From BD2-11 clade cluster bacterium bin43 (GTDB lineage Bacteria; Gemmatimonadota; Gemmatimonadetes; Longimicrobiales; Gaopeijiaceae), in the NCBI GenBank assembly GCA_002238605.1, contig MPMR01000011.1, positions 1-64,000 of the forward strand: a stretch of 64,000 nt of DNA, in the 5' to 3' direction. Position numbers and translations under genes: made by a program. Below the pieces are notes generated by a model, which ran no database searches, was not told where the DNA came from, and was given only the letters and a program-made list of their open reading frames with translations. Numbering within the stretch: position 1 is the stretch's first letter; each line of letters starts with the position of its first letter. Shown in pieces: positions 25,969-35,451 of the stretch.

Positions 25969-27768
25969 ATGCAACCCACGGACGTCAGCAACCCCGACTA
26001 CTACCACAAGGTCGTAGACTGCCAGTGGGGCTGTCCGGCCCACACCAACGTTCCCGAGTACATCCGGCTGATCGCCAACGGTCGCTACACGGATTCGTAC
26101 TGGCTGAACCGGTCGTCGAACGTCTTCCCGGGCATCCTGGGCCGCACCTGCGACCGTCCCTGCGAGCCCGCCTGCCGGCGCACCCGCATCGACGGCAAGC
26201 CGGTCGCCATCTGCCGCCTGAAGCGCGTGGCCGCCGACCTGCGCGATCCGACCGACGACCGCCTGCCCGAGATCCCCGTGGTCAAGAATGGCAAGCGCAT
26301 CGCCCTGGTCGGGGCCGGCCCGGCGTCGCTCACCGTGTGCAACGACCTCATGCCGCTCGGCTACGAGTGCGTCATCTTCGAGGCGCTCGACCGTCCCGGC
26401 GGGCTCATGCGCACCAACATCCCCGCCTTCCGGCTGCCGTGGCAGGTGCTGGACGAAGAGATCGACATGATCCTCGACATGGGCGTGAAGGTCCACTACA
26501 GCACGCGCATCGAGTCGATGAAGGCGCTGCTCGAGGAGGGCTACGACGCCGTCTTCGTGGGCACCGGGGCTCCCAAGGGCAAGGAGCTCAACATCCCGGG
26601 CCGCCAGGAAGCCGCCGACAACATCCACATCGGCATCGAGTGGCTGGAGTCGGTGCACTTCGGGCACGTGGACTCCATCGGCGAGCGCGTGCTGGTCATC
26701 GGGGTGGGCAACACGGCGATGGACTGCTGCCGCTCCTCGAAGCGCCTGGGCGGCGTCGACATCAAGGTGATGGCGCGCAAGTCGCGGCCGTACTTCAAGG
26801 CGTCGCCGTGGGAGCTCGAGGACGCCGAGGAGGAGCTGGTCGAGATCGTCGAGAACTACTCCCCGAAGCGCTTCGTGCTGGAGGACGGCAAGCTCGTCGG
26901 GATGGAGTTCGAACTCGTCAGCTGGCACGAGGACGAAGAGAGCGGCCGGCTGAAGGCGACCGTCCACGGCACCGAGATCCTCCCCTGCGACGACGTCATC
27001 CTCGCCATCGGCCAGGACAACGCTTTCCCCTGGATCGAGCGCGACATCGGCATCGAGTTCAACCACTGGGAGATGCCCGAGGTCGACCGAACGACCTTCA
27101 TGACCAGCCGCGAAGGGATCTTCGTGGGCGGCGACGCGGCCTGGGGCCCGGAGAACATCATCTGGGCGGTGGAGCACGGCCACCAGGCGGCCATCTCCAT
27201 CCACAACTACTGCCAGGGACTGTCCCTGACCGAAGACCGCCCGCCCCAGGACCACAACCTCATCTCCGCCAAGATGGGGATGCACGAGTGGGCCTACTCC
27301 AACGACTACAATCCCTCGGCGCGCCAGAAGATGCAGCACGTCGAGCTGGTGCGCCGCTTCGAGGAGCTCTCCATCGAAGTGGAGATGGGATTCGACGCCG
27401 AACAGACCGCGCGTGAGGTGGAACGCTGCCTCAACTGCGACATCCAGACCCACTTCGAGGCGAAGCTGTGCATCGAATGCGATGCCTGCATCGACATCTG
27501 CCCGGTGCACTGCCTCACGATCACCGTGAACGGCGATGAGCCCGATCTGCGCAGCCGCCTCATGGCCCCCGCGGAGAACCTCACCCAGGATCTGATGGTA
27601 TCAGAAGGACTCCCCCAGACCGGACGCGTGATGGTGAAGGACGAGGATCTCTGCGTCCACTGCGGACTCTGCGCGGAGCGATGCCCCACGGCGGCGTGGG
27701 ACATGCGCAAGTTCGAACTGTTGATCCCCTACGCGGGGCAGGAAGCGGCATGCCCGAGCCAGGTCTAG
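25969..27768 (+). CDS. GltD-like FAD/NAD(P) oxidoreductase with two C-terminal 4Fe-4S clusters
   Basis: A 599-residue electron-transfer protein. The N-terminal region binds iron-sulfur via C18/C22 (CQWGCPAHTNVPEYI) and C61/C65/C69, as in the glutamate-synthase small subunit and dihydropyrimidine dehydrogenase. FAD binding is at VGAGPAS (114-120) and NAD(P) binding at IGVGNTAMD. The C-terminus has two 4Fe-4S motifs: C501/504/507/511 (CIECDACIDICP) and C562/565/568/572 (CVHCGLCAERCP). It would move electrons between NAD(P)H, FAD and Fe-S centres. It is followed at once by 2-oxoacid oxidoreductase genes, so it is probably their NAD(P)-linking subunit instead of, or as well as, free ferredoxin. 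Confidence 0.87.
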   Translation: MQPTDVSNPDYYHKVVDCQWGCPAHTNVPEYIRLIANGRYTDSYWLNRSSNVFPGILGRTCDRPCEPACRRTRIDGKPVAICRLKRVAADLRDPTDDRLPEIPVVKNGKRIALVGAGPASLTVCNDLMPLGYECVIFEALDRPGGLMRTNIPAFRLPWQVLDEEIDMILDMGVKVHYSTRIESMKALLEEGYDAVFVGTGAPKGKELNIPGRQEAADNIHIGIEWLESVHFGHVDSIGERVLVIGVGNTAMDCCRSSKRLGGVDIKVMARKSRPYFKASPWELEDAEEELVEIVENYSPKRFVLEDGKLVGMEFELVSWHEDEESGRLKATVHGTEILPCDDVILAIGQDNAFPWIERDIGIEFNHWEMPEVDRTTFMTSREGIFVGGDAAWGPENIIWAVEHGHQAAISIHNYCQGLSLTEDRPPQDHNLISAKMGMHEWAYSNDYNPSARQKMQHVELVRRFEELSIEVEMGFDAEQTAREVERCLNCDIQTHFEAKLCIECDACIDICPVHCLTITVNGDEPDLRSRLMAPAENLTQDLMVSEGLPQTGRVMVKDEDLCVHCGLCAERCPTAAWDMRKFELLIPYAGQEAACPSQV

Positions 27769-27770
27769 AT

Positions 27771-29621
27771 ATGGCTGACCGGACCAACGACTTCGCGTTC
27801 AAGATCGGGACCGTCAACGGGACGGGGTCGGCGAGCGCGAACGGTCTCATCATGCAGGCGATCTTCCGCATGGGGATCCCCTGTACCGGCAAGAACGTCT
27901 TCCCCTCCAACATCCAGGGGCTCCCGACCTGGTACGAAGTCCGCGTGAGCGGCGACGGCTACTCGGCGCGCACCCCCGAATTCGACCTCATCGTAGCCAT
28001 GAACCCGGCCACCTACGAGCGCGACATCGCCGACGTGCGGCCGGGCGGATACCTGCTGCACGACTCCTCCTGGCCCATGGCGAAGGAGTTCCTGCGCGAC
28101 GACATCAACTTCCTGGGGGTCCCTCTGGGAGAGATGTGCGTGCGGGAGTTCAAGGGCGCGCGCGTGCGCATCCTGATGAAGAACATCGCCTACGCCGGGG
28201 CGCTGGCCGCGCTGCTGTCGATGGACCTCGACGTCATCCGCAGGATGATCCGCGAGAAGTTCGCGGCGAAGCCCAAGCTCATCGGCTCCAACTACAAGGC
28301 GATCGAGCTGGGCTACGACTACGCGATGGAGCACTTCGACTGCCCGCTGCCCATCCGGCTCGAGACGATGGACGCGACCTCGGACCATGTGCTCATGGAC
28401 GGCAACACCGCGGCCGCGCTCGGCTGCGTATTCGCCGGGGCGACGGTGGGCGCGTGGTACCCGATCACGCCTTCGACTTCGCTCATGGACGGCTTCCAGC
28501 GCTTCTGCGAGCGCTTCCGCAAGGATCCGGAGACCGGCGAGCGCAACTTCTTCATCGCCCAGGCCGAGGACGAACTGGCGGCGGCCGGCGTGGTGGTGGG
28601 CGCGGGATGGGCGGGCGCGCGCGCCTTCACCCCGACCAGCGGCCCGGGCATCTCGCTGATGAGCGAGTTCATCGGGCTGGCCTACTACGCGGAGGTGCCG
28701 TCGGTCTTCGTGGACGTGCAGCGGGTAGGGCCGTCGACGGGCATGCCGACCCGGACGCAGCAGGGCGACATCGCGGCGGTGGCGTACGCCTCGCACGGCG
28801 ACACCAAGCACATCGCGCTCTTCCCGGCCAACCCGGAGGAGTCGTTCCACATGGCGGTGGAGGCCTTCGACCTCGCCGAGCGCTTCCAGACCCCGGTGTT
28901 CCTGGTGCAGGACCTGGACATCGGCATGAACGACTGGATGATCCCGAAGCTCACCTGGGACGACAACTTCGCGCCCGACCGCGGCAAGGTGCTCGGCGCC
29001 GACGAACTCGAGCGGATCAAGAAGTTCTACCGCTACATGGATGTGGACGGCGACGGGATCCCCTACCGCTCGCTTCCGGGCGTGCACCCCAAGGGCGCGT
29101 ACTTCACGCGCGGTTCCGGACACACCAGCCGCGGTACCTACACCGAGGACGCCGACGAGTACACCGAAGTGATGGACCGGCTGCGGAAGAAGATCGACTC
29201 GGCGGCGAGCGAAGTGCCCTCCCCGGCGATCGAGATGCGCGAGGGCGCCGGCATGGCGCTGGTCACCATCGGTTCGTGCGACGGGGCGGTGCGCGAGGCG
29301 GCCGACATCCTGGAGAGCCAGGGCGTGCCCGTGGACTACATGCGCGTGCGCGGCTTCCCCTTCGACCCGCTCGTTCGTGAGTTCCTGGACGCGCACGAGC
29401 TCAACTTCGTGGTGGAGCAGAACCGGGACGCGCAGCTGAAGAGGTTGCTGGTGACCGAGACCGAGGTCGACCCGGCCCGCATCCATTCGGTTCTGGACTA
29501 CGGGGGTTTCCCGTTGAGCGCGGCCTTCGTAGCGGGCGAGGTGAACGAGCGCCTGGGCCTCACGCCCGATGACAGGAAGTTGCGGCCGGCGGCGGAGCGG
29601 CCGGAAGGAGCGGTGGCATGA
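27771..29621 (+). CDS. korA: 2-oxoacid:acceptor oxidoreductase, fused gamma-alpha subunit
   Basis: A 616-residue subunit of a CoA-dependent 2-oxoacid oxidoreductase, with the gamma domain (about 1-190; NGTGSASANGLIMQA, VFPSNIQGLPTWYEVR) fused to the alpha domain (GAWYPITPSTSLMDGF, TSGPGISLMSE, QRVGPSTGMPT). The class decarboxylates pyruvate or 2-oxoglutarate to the acyl-CoA and passes electrons to Fe-S acceptors. ATG 27771 lies 2 nt after the previous stop; an upstream in-frame start would overlap that gene. It overlaps the beta gene by 4 nt. Which oxoacid is used cannot be settled from sequence; the kor symbol is a best guess. Confidence 0.9.
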   Translation: MADRTNDFAFKIGTVNGTGSASANGLIMQAIFRMGIPCTGKNVFPSNIQGLPTWYEVRVSGDGYSARTPEFDLIVAMNPATYERDIADVRPGGYLLHDSSWPMAKEFLRDDINFLGVPLGEMCVREFKGARVRILMKNIAYAGALAALLSMDLDVIRRMIREKFAAKPKLIGSNYKAIELGYDYAMEHFDCPLPIRLETMDATSDHVLMDGNTAAALGCVFAGATVGAWYPITPSTSLMDGFQRFCERFRKDPETGERNFFIAQAEDELAAAGVVVGAGWAGARAFTPTSGPGISLMSEFIGLAYYAEVPSVFVDVQRVGPSTGMPTRTQQGDIAAVAYASHGDTKHIALFPANPEESFHMAVEAFDLAERFQTPVFLVQDLDIGMNDWMIPKLTWDDNFAPDRGKVLGADELERIKKFYRYMDVDGDGIPYRSLPGVHPKGAYFTRGSGHTSRGTYTEDADEYTEVMDRLRKKIDSAASEVPSPAIEMREGAGMALVTIGSCDGAVREAADILESQGVPVDYMRVRGFPFDPLVREFLDAHELNFVVEQNRDAQLKRLLVTETEVDPARIHSVLDYGGFPLSAAFVAGEVNERLGLTPDDRKLRPAAERPEGAVA

Positions 29622-30673
29622 CCTACATCCCCAAGCCCGCAGTCAGGCATCCCGGCCTCGGCGCCAACGAGCTCGGCCTGCACATGCGCGACTACGAGGG
29701 CACAATCTCGACCCTGTGCGCGGGGTGCGGCCACGACTCGGTCACGGCCGCGGTCATCCAGGCCTTCTACGAGCTGTCCATCCCGCCGCACCGCATCGCC
29801 AAGATGAGCGGCATCGGCTGCTCGGCGAAGACGCCCGCGTACTTCGTGGAGCAGGCGCACGGCTTCAACGGGGTGCACGGGCGCATGCCCGCCCTCGCCA
29901 CCGGAGCCAACGCCGCCAACCGGGACCTGTACTACATCGGCATCTCCGGCGACGGCGACTCGCTCTCCATCGGCCTGGGCCAGTTCTGCCACGCGATCCG
30001 CCGCAACGTCAACATGCTGTACGTGCTGGAGAACAACGGCGTCTACGGGCTCACCAAGGGCCAGTTCTCCGCCTCGGCCGACATAGGCTCGCGCTCCAAG
30101 CGCGGCGTGCCCAACAAGAGCGAGCCCATCGACCCGGTGGCGCTGGCGCTGACCCTGGGCGCCACCTTCGTCGCCCGAGGCTTCTCCGGTGACAAGCAGC
30201 AGCTCATCCCGCTGCTCAAGGCGGGGCTGATGCACAAGGGCTTCGCCTTCATCGACGTGATCTCCCCGTGCGTCACCTTCAACGACCACGTCGGGTCCAC
30301 GAAGAGCTATCTCTACACGCGCCACCACGGACACGAGCTCGTGCCCGTGGACTTCGTGCCCATCCGCTCGGAGATCTCCGCGCCCTCCAACAACGGCGGA
30401 CGCACCTCCATCACCATGCACGACGGCAGCATGGTGCGCTTCCGCAAGGTGCCCGAGGACTACGACCCCACCGACCGCCTGTCCGCCTACGAGCACTACC
30501 GCTCCCTGCAGAACCGTGGCGAGGTGGTGACCGGGCTGCTCTACCTGGACCCTTCAGGCGAGGACATGCACGACGACAACGCGACCACCTCGACGCCGCT
30601 GTCGGAAATGTCCCACGAGGACCTCTGCCCGGGCAGCGAGCAGATGGACGCGCTGATGGAGGAGTTCAGGTAG
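29618..30673 (+). CDS. korB: 2-oxoacid:acceptor oxidoreductase beta subunit (TPP-binding)
   Basis: A 351-residue subunit that binds thiamine diphosphate through GDGDSLSIGLGQF followed by NNGVYGLTKGQ, and has the cluster cysteines in TLCAGCGHDS and SGIGCSAKTP. It works with the fused gamma-alpha subunit to oxidise a 2-oxoacid. ATG 29618 overlaps the previous stop (ATGA), indicating coupled translation. The size and ending (PGSEQMDALMEEF) are typical of the two-subunit type. With the GltD-like subunit upstream the three genes form one operon ending at the hairpin at 30699. Confidence 0.92.
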   Translation: MTYIPKPAVRHPGLGANELGLHMRDYEGTISTLCAGCGHDSVTAAVIQAFYELSIPPHRIAKMSGIGCSAKTPAYFVEQAHGFNGVHGRMPALATGANAANRDLYYIGISGDGDSLSIGLGQFCHAIRRNVNMLYVLENNGVYGLTKGQFSASADIGSRSKRGVPNKSEPIDPVALALTLGATFVARGFSGDKQQLIPLLKAGLMHKGFAFIDVISPCVTFNDHVGSTKSYLYTRHHGHELVPVDFVPIRSEISAPSNNGGRTSITMHDGSMVRFRKVPEDYDPTDRLSAYEHYRSLQNRGEVVTGLLYLDPSGEDMHDDNATTSTPLSEMSHEDLCPGSEQMDALMEEFR

Positions 30674-30698
30674 AGGGAGGGGACGGCATGGGCCAGTA

Positions 30699-30716
30699 AC
30701 GTAGCCCGTGCTACGT
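30699..30716. terminator. Hairpin between convergent korB and symporter genes
   Basis: ACGTAGC (30699-30705) pairs with GCTACGT (30710-30716) across a 4-nt loop; a second hairpin ACGGC-TTT-GCCGT lies at 30722-30734 at the end of the opposing gene. The T-tract is weak. A bidirectional terminator for the two convergent units is inferred. Confidence 0.6.
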
Positions 30717-30733
30717 GTCAAACGGCTTTGCCG

Positions 30734-32236
30734 TCACTCCGCCGTTGCTTTTCCGTCCCCGTACACGAACCGCTCCACCTCGCCGTGCACCCGCTCGACC
30801 GTCTCGGTCGAGGGTCCCGCGGTGACGCGCGATACGGCGAGGGCCACCGCGAAGTTCGCCGCGAGCCCCCAGAGCCCGCCGTGGACGCCCATCGGGTTCG
30901 GATTGAGCAGGAGGGACCACCACAGGGTGGCCACGCCGGCGGCCAGTCCGGCCAGCACGCCGGCCTTGCTGAGCGAGCGGCCGCCCGGGAAGCACACCCC
31001 GATGATGGCGGGCAGCAGCTGCAGGGCGCCCGAGCCTGACAGGTTGATGATGCTCACCAGCAGGGCGCTCTCCTGCAGCGCCAGCCAGTAGGCCAACCCC
31101 AGCAGCGCCAGCACGATGCCCTGGCCGACGCGCACGTAGTGCCTCTGGCTCGCGTCGCGAACGAGGTAGCGCTGGTACACGTCGCGGGTCAGCACGGTCA
31201 TGTTGGCGTGCAGGATGGAGTCGAGGGTGGACATGGCGGCGGCCGCGGCGCCGGCCAGGATCAGGCCGGTGAGCCAGGGGGGCGCGAAGGAGAAGAGCAG
31301 CTCAGGGAAGATGCGGTCCGCCTGGGCGAGGTCGGGCAGGACCAGCGCGCCTCCGAGACCGACCAGCGCGGCCGGGATATACAGCGTCATCAGGTAGATG
31401 GGCGTGGTAGCCCCCAGCAGCTTGAGCGTCCTGCCGTCCACCGCCGTGTAGTAGCGGATCATCATGTGTGGCTGCAGGACGATGCCGAAGGACAGCGTAA
31501 TCACCATCCCCACCCAGATTCCGGGCGTGAAGAGGCCTTCGGGGCCGGGGAGCGTGAGCAGGTCGGGGCGTTCGCTCGCGACCGCTCGCCACAACTCGAG
31601 CGGACCGCCGAACAGCTCGAAGGAGAGGACGAGCGCGCCCGCCCACACCGCCACGTACATCCACACGCCCTGCATGACGTCGGTCCAGTAGACGGCCCGC
31701 AGCCCGCCGATCGCCAAGTGCACCGCCGCGACCGCCAACATCACGAACACGCCCACTTCGAACGAAATGCGCCCGTCGGAGGCAACTTCCACGATGTAGC
31801 CCAGCGCGAGGGCCTGCACCTGGATGTAGAGGATGGTGAAGAGTACCGAGAACAACGCGATCGCCACCCGCACCGCCTCGGATTCGTAGAAGTCGGCCAG
31901 CATGTCCGCCGGGGTGATGTAGCCGAAGGTCTTGCCCAGCGCCCAGATGCGGGTGCCGACGACATAGGTGATGGCCCCGACCAGCACCGTCCACGCGCCG
32001 GCGGCCCAGAACCCGATGCCGTGGGTGTAGAAGAACCCGCCCGACCCCAGGAAGGCGAAGGCCGAGTGGAAGGTGGCCACCACCGTGAGGTAGAGGACCA
32101 CGAAGCCGGTGCCCCGCCCGCACAGCAGGAAGTCCTCCAGGTTCACCGACATGTGCCGGTTGGCCACCACCGCCACCCCGAGCGTCACCAGCAGGTAGAT
32201 GAAGATCAGGCTGGTGGCGACGACCCAGGTTTCCAT
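30734..32236 (-). CDS. Sodium:solute symporter (SSS family)
   Basis: A 500-residue inner-membrane protein with about 13 predicted helices of the sodium:solute symporter family. Visible landmarks are FLLCGRGTGFVVLYLTVVATFHSAFAF in the first helices, TPADMLADFYES, a YWTDVMQGVWMYV motif and AGAAAAAMSTLDSILHAN, the conserved sodium-site helix with S-T-x-D. It would couple sodium entry to uptake of an organic solute. The gene follows a small DUF3311-type gene, a frequent partner of SSS proteins. The solute (perhaps an acid or sugar) is unknown. Confidence 0.9.
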   Translation of the reverse strand: METWVVATSLIFIYLLVTLGVAVVANRHMSVNLEDFLLCGRGTGFVVLYLTVVATFHSAFAFLGSGGFFYTHGIGFWAAGAWTVLVGAITYVVGTRIWALGKTFGYITPADMLADFYESEAVRVAIALFSVLFTILYIQVQALALGYIVEVASDGRISFEVGVFVMLAVAAVHLAIGGLRAVYWTDVMQGVWMYVAVWAGALVLSFELFGGPLELWRAVASERPDLLTLPGPEGLFTPGIWVGMVITLSFGIVLQPHMMIRYYTAVDGRTLKLLGATTPIYLMTLYIPAALVGLGGALVLPDLAQADRIFPELLFSFAPPWLTGLILAGAAAAAMSTLDSILHANMTVLTRDVYQRYLVRDASQRHYVRVGQGIVLALLGLAYWLALQESALLVSIINLSGSGALQLLPAIIGVCFPGGRSLSKAGVLAGLAAGVATLWWSLLLNPNPMGVHGGLWGLAANFAVALAVSRVTAGPSTETVERVHGEVERFVYGDGKATAE

Positions 32237-32313
32237 CAGCGGGTGACTCCGGCGCGACCACGCGACCGCGCAGGACGGCTACGGGCTCGGCCCTGATCTG
32301 CGGAGCGGGTCAC

Positions 32314-32547
32314 CTATAGCCCCCGCCGATAGGCCCAGATCAGCACGCCGATGAGCACCGTGTAGACCACGAAGAGGGCGACGTAGAAGAACGGGAGCCC
32401 GAGGAAGGTCGGCTCGATCCGGTTCAGCACCCTGTGCGTCACCGGCGGCATCGCGAGCATGAAGAGCGCGACGAACGCGACGACGGCGATGCGCCCGTTG
32501 CGGGTGCGCGGCCGGAAATGGCTGCGGGGAGGGTCGGGCCTGGACAT
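32314..32547 (-). CDS. DUF3311-like small membrane protein
   Basis: A 77-residue protein with two predicted membrane segments (about 22-40 and 47-70). It has PPVTHRVLNRIEPTFLGLPFFY, the N-R-x-x-P-x-x-x-G-x-P-F-F-Y pattern of DUF3311, which is usually next to a sodium:solute symporter gene, as here (77 nt upstream of it). It is likely an accessory subunit. ATG 32547 is chosen because the longer in-frame opening would overlap the preceding gene; no good ribosome-binding site is visible before it. Confidence 0.8.
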   Translation of the reverse strand: MSRPDPPRSHFRPRTRNGRIAVVAFVALFMLAMPPVTHRVLNRIEPTFLGLPFFYVALFVVYTVLIGVLIWAYRRGL

Positions 32548-32600
32548 GGCGGGCAAGATGCCCGCGAAGAGGGCGGCGGGCAAGCACGCCCGCCCGCCCC

Positions 32601-33776
32601 TCAGTTCAGCAGCATCGGCTGACCCAGCAGCCTGCCCGGGTCGGCTCCCGGCCTGGGAACGAACTTCTGCACGTGCCCGCCGTTGTAGGAGGCAACGTAG
32701 AGGTTGCCCTCCTGGTCGACGGCCGCCTGGTGGGGCAGCACCAGCCCGCCCGCCCACGGCGGCCGGCCGATCGCGCCCGCCTCGCCGTACGCCCCCCAGG
32801 TGTCCTGCAGCCGCCCGTCGCGGTCGTACCTGAGCAGCCGGTTGAGGGTCGCGTCCAGCACCCAGACGGCGTGGCTCTCGTCAATGTAGATGTTCACCGG
32901 GTCGAAGATGTCGGGCCACTCCTCGATGAACTCCCCGTCCTCGGTAAACACCTGAATCCGGCTGTTGCGGCGATCCGCCACGTAGACGCGCCGGTCCGCG
33001 TCCACTGCGATGCTGTGCAGCAGGTTGAACTCCCCGGGTCCGTCCCCCGGCCTGCCCCACTCCATCAGGTACTCGCCCTCGGCGCTGAACTTCACGACCC
33101 GGGTCTTCCAGTAGCCGTCCGCGACATAGAAGCTCCCGTCCGGCAGGAAGGCGATGTCGGCCTGGCGCCCGAACACGTACGGCTCATCGTTGGCCCGCGC
33201 TTCCTCCATGGTGTCGGGATAGTTCGCGCGCCCGATCTCCATCACCAGCTCGCTGCCGTCGTTGGTGAACTTGTAGATCTGCATGCGGCGGTTGTCGATG
33301 ACCCAGACGTGCCGCTCGGGGTCGTAGGGGCTGATATAGACCGTGTGCGGCTCGCGCATGATCGAGTCCCACTGGCTCCAGTTCTCGGTGATGTTGCCGT
33401 TGCGGTCGACCACCACGATGAAGTTGCCCGGGCGCGCCTGCTCGGCCCAGGGCCGGTCGTCGTCGAAATCCACCGGCAGGTCGCCCCGGGTCACCACGAT
33501 GATGCGGTCGGGGTTGTCCACGGCCACGCCGGCGACACGCCCCCAGGTCCACTCCTCGTCGTGGCTGGCCGCGGCCTTCCACCACCCCTCCACCACCTGG
33601 TAGTGACCGGTGCGGTCGTCGCCCCCCTTCGGGCCGCCGGCCTCCGCGGTTGCGGACGATGCCTCCGGGGCGGGGCCGCAGCCCGCGAAAACCGCCAGCA
33701 GCGCGACCGATGTCCACCAGCGCCGCAATGCCCGCGACCGTCCATCGCCCGACGTCTGAAGTGAACCCATCCTCAT
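32601..33776 (-). CDS. NHL-repeat six-bladed propeller lipoprotein
   Basis: A 391-residue secreted lipoprotein. The signal ends in VFAGC with Cys at 33. Propeller repeats of the NHL type recur, with phrases such as VYVADRRNSRIQVF, FYVADGYWKTRVVKF and LYVASYNGGHVQKF. NHL propellers bind protein or small ligands; enzyme activity of the peptidyl-amidating-lyase type is not supported by active-site residues I can see. ATG 33776 is preferred because GAGGAGGG lies 4 nt upstream, and a second ATG follows two codons later. It is the first gene of a unit with DUF3311 and the symporter (54-nt gap). Confidence 0.85.
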   Translation of the reverse strand: MRMGSLQTSGDGRSRALRRWWTSVALLAVFAGCGPAPEASSATAEAGGPKGGDDRTGHYQVVEGWWKAAASHDEEWTWGRVAGVAVDNPDRIIVVTRGDLPVDFDDDRPWAEQARPGNFIVVVDRNGNITENWSQWDSIMREPHTVYISPYDPERHVWVIDNRRMQIYKFTNDGSELVMEIGRANYPDTMEEARANDEPYVFGRQADIAFLPDGSFYVADGYWKTRVVKFSAEGEYLMEWGRPGDGPGEFNLLHSIAVDADRRVYVADRRNSRIQVFTEDGEFIEEWPDIFDPVNIYIDESHAVWVLDATLNRLLRYDRDGRLQDTWGAYGEAGAIGRPPWAGGLVLPHQAAVDQEGNLYVASYNGGHVQKFVPRPGADPGRLLGQPMLLN

Positions 33777-33882
33777 GACTCCCTCCTCGGACCGTAATCC
33801 TCCCCGGCCAGCCGGGTATGGTTGTATGGCTCGGCGATATCGCAATACGCCTCCTTGTCGTCTCCGCGCGGCGGGAAACGAA

Positions 33883-33914
33883 CCGACCCCGGAGCCGGCA
33901 AGCCCCGGGGTCGG
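33883..33914 (-). terminator. Hairpin terminator after SusD-like gene 1
   Basis: A perfect 10-bp stem, CCGACCCCGG (33883-33892) with CCGGGGTCGG (33905-33914), and a 12-nt loop lie 25 nt past the SusD stop. On the minus strand the stem is followed by a T-containing stretch. It separates the SusCD unit from the NHL/symporter unit. Confidence 0.7.
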
Positions 33915-33938
33915 CGCATCTGAACCGTCCGGCCGTCG

Positions 33939-35417
33939 CTAGAAGTTGACGGGCCGCGTCGCCGGATCGCAGAGCGTGCCCCGATCGGCGATGGTCACGT
34001 TCTCGTTCAGGTGGAACTCGTTCTCGGGCATGAGAAAGCGGACCCCGCCCTGCAGCTGATGGCCGCCGCGCAGCGTCGCGCCCACGTCCCTCGGGAACCA
34101 GAGCAGATCCGGATTCTGGAGCTTGGTCATGAAGTAGCGGGCCTCCAGGAACAGTGCCCGGCGCCGTTCCTCGATGATCATGTAGCGGATCTCCTCGGCG
34201 TCCCCCGGATTCGCGTAGGTCACCAGCGGCAGCCCGTCGGCAGTCCGGAGTTCGTTGACCAGGTCGATCGCCCTCTGGCCGCCCTCGACCTCGGCACGGA
34301 TCAGGACCATCTCCTTCCAGTTGACAAGGGGGATGTCCGCGCCTTCCTCGTCGTACTTCGCGTTGACGAAGGACTCCACCCCGACACCCTGGATCTCCGC
34401 TTCCATGTGCTGTACCCGCGTGTCGGGTACCGCGCCATCCTCGTCCATCATGCGGTGTGCGCCCGCCGTCCGGATCGGAATGCCGTCGTCCCGGATCGCG
34501 CGCCCATCGGGCAGGATCCCGAGGTTGAGATAACCGGTGAAGGGGATCACATCGGGCCAGGGCTGGCCGGTCACCGGGTTGGCCGGGCCCTCCCACCAGT
34601 CGATCACGTCGTACAGCTCACCGTAGTGAATGAAGGTGCCCGCGTAGAAGGGCTTGTTGCGCCGCACCGGGTCTCCTCCGTCCCGGGTGACGTACGCGGC
34701 GAATCCCTGCGGCACCTGCTGCGCGTCGGCCAGCGCGCCCGAGCCGTCGCCGGCCATCCAGCGCACCTGCGCCCGCAGCCCGTAGGCCATCGCCTGGGCG
34801 CTCGAGGCGATTCCGAAGGGCATCTCGAAGTCCCCCGAGCTGCCGATCTCGCCGAGCGCCCGCGTGAGACGGCCCTCGGCCATGCCCAGCGTTTCCGCCG
34901 GCGTCATCAGCGAACCGCCGTCGACCGCCAGCTCGCACATCGTCGAGCCCATCAGGCTGAATACGGCCCCCTCGTAGAGGGAAGCGATCGCCAGATACCG
35001 GGCGCGGTTGGAGACCTGATCGGCGGTCCACTCGTTCTCGAGCTTGTCGTGCAGCCCTGCGGCGAAGCTGCGCGCGGTCATGAAGTCGAGGAACCGGAAC
35101 TCGTAGTTGTACTGGAAGTGTCCGCAGTCGGTCCCGCCGCTGCAGAGATAGACTTCACCGCCGTCCTCGCGGCCGTGAACCTCCCAGACGTAGTCGTTGT
35201 AGGTGTTCTGGAAGTGGGTAATGATGGTGTTGACCTGCGTTTGGGCGCCCGCCGGGTCGACAAGCGCCTCGTCGGTCAGCTGGGCGGGCAGATCGACCTC
35301 CAGCACGTCGCTGCAGGCGCCGAGAACCGCGAGCCCGAATCCGGCAACCAGAACGGCGAGCGTTCGCCGCATCCAATGCGCGGTGTGCGCGTAATCAAAG
35401 AAGTTCTTCATATTCAT
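33939..35417 (-). CDS. SusD/RagB-family outer-membrane lipoprotein (pair 1)
   Basis: A 492-residue surface lipoprotein that caps a SusC-type transporter and binds the nutrient. The signal sequence ends LAVLGAC with Cys at 35, and ATG 35417 has GGAGG four nt upstream. TPR-like helices typical of SusD occupy the N-terminal half, and the C-terminal part has the RagB signature EEIRYMIIEERRRALFLEARYFMTK. It starts 34 nt after the SusC stop, the standard order. It is quite different in sequence from SusD 2 at 59256, so the two pairs should handle different ligands. The substrate is not deducible. Confidence 0.92.
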   Translation of the reverse strand: MNMKNFFDYAHTAHWMRRTLAVLVAGFGLAVLGACSDVLEVDLPAQLTDEALVDPAGAQTQVNTIITHFQNTYNDYVWEVHGREDGGEVYLCSGGTDCGHFQYNYEFRFLDFMTARSFAAGLHDKLENEWTADQVSNRARYLAIASLYEGAVFSLMGSTMCELAVDGGSLMTPAETLGMAEGRLTRALGEIGSSGDFEMPFGIASSAQAMAYGLRAQVRWMAGDGSGALADAQQVPQGFAAYVTRDGGDPVRRNKPFYAGTFIHYGELYDVIDWWEGPANPVTGQPWPDVIPFTGYLNLGILPDGRAIRDDGIPIRTAGAHRMMDEDGAVPDTRVQHMEAEIQGVGVESFVNAKYDEEGADIPLVNWKEMVLIRAEVEGGQRAIDLVNELRTADGLPLVTYANPGDAEEIRYMIIEERRRALFLEARYFMTKLQNPDLLWFPRDVGATLRGGHQLQGGVRFLMPENEFHLNENVTIADRGTLCDPATRPVNF

Positions 35418-35451
35418 CTGTCCTCCGACAGTGTTCGTTCCCGGAAACAAC

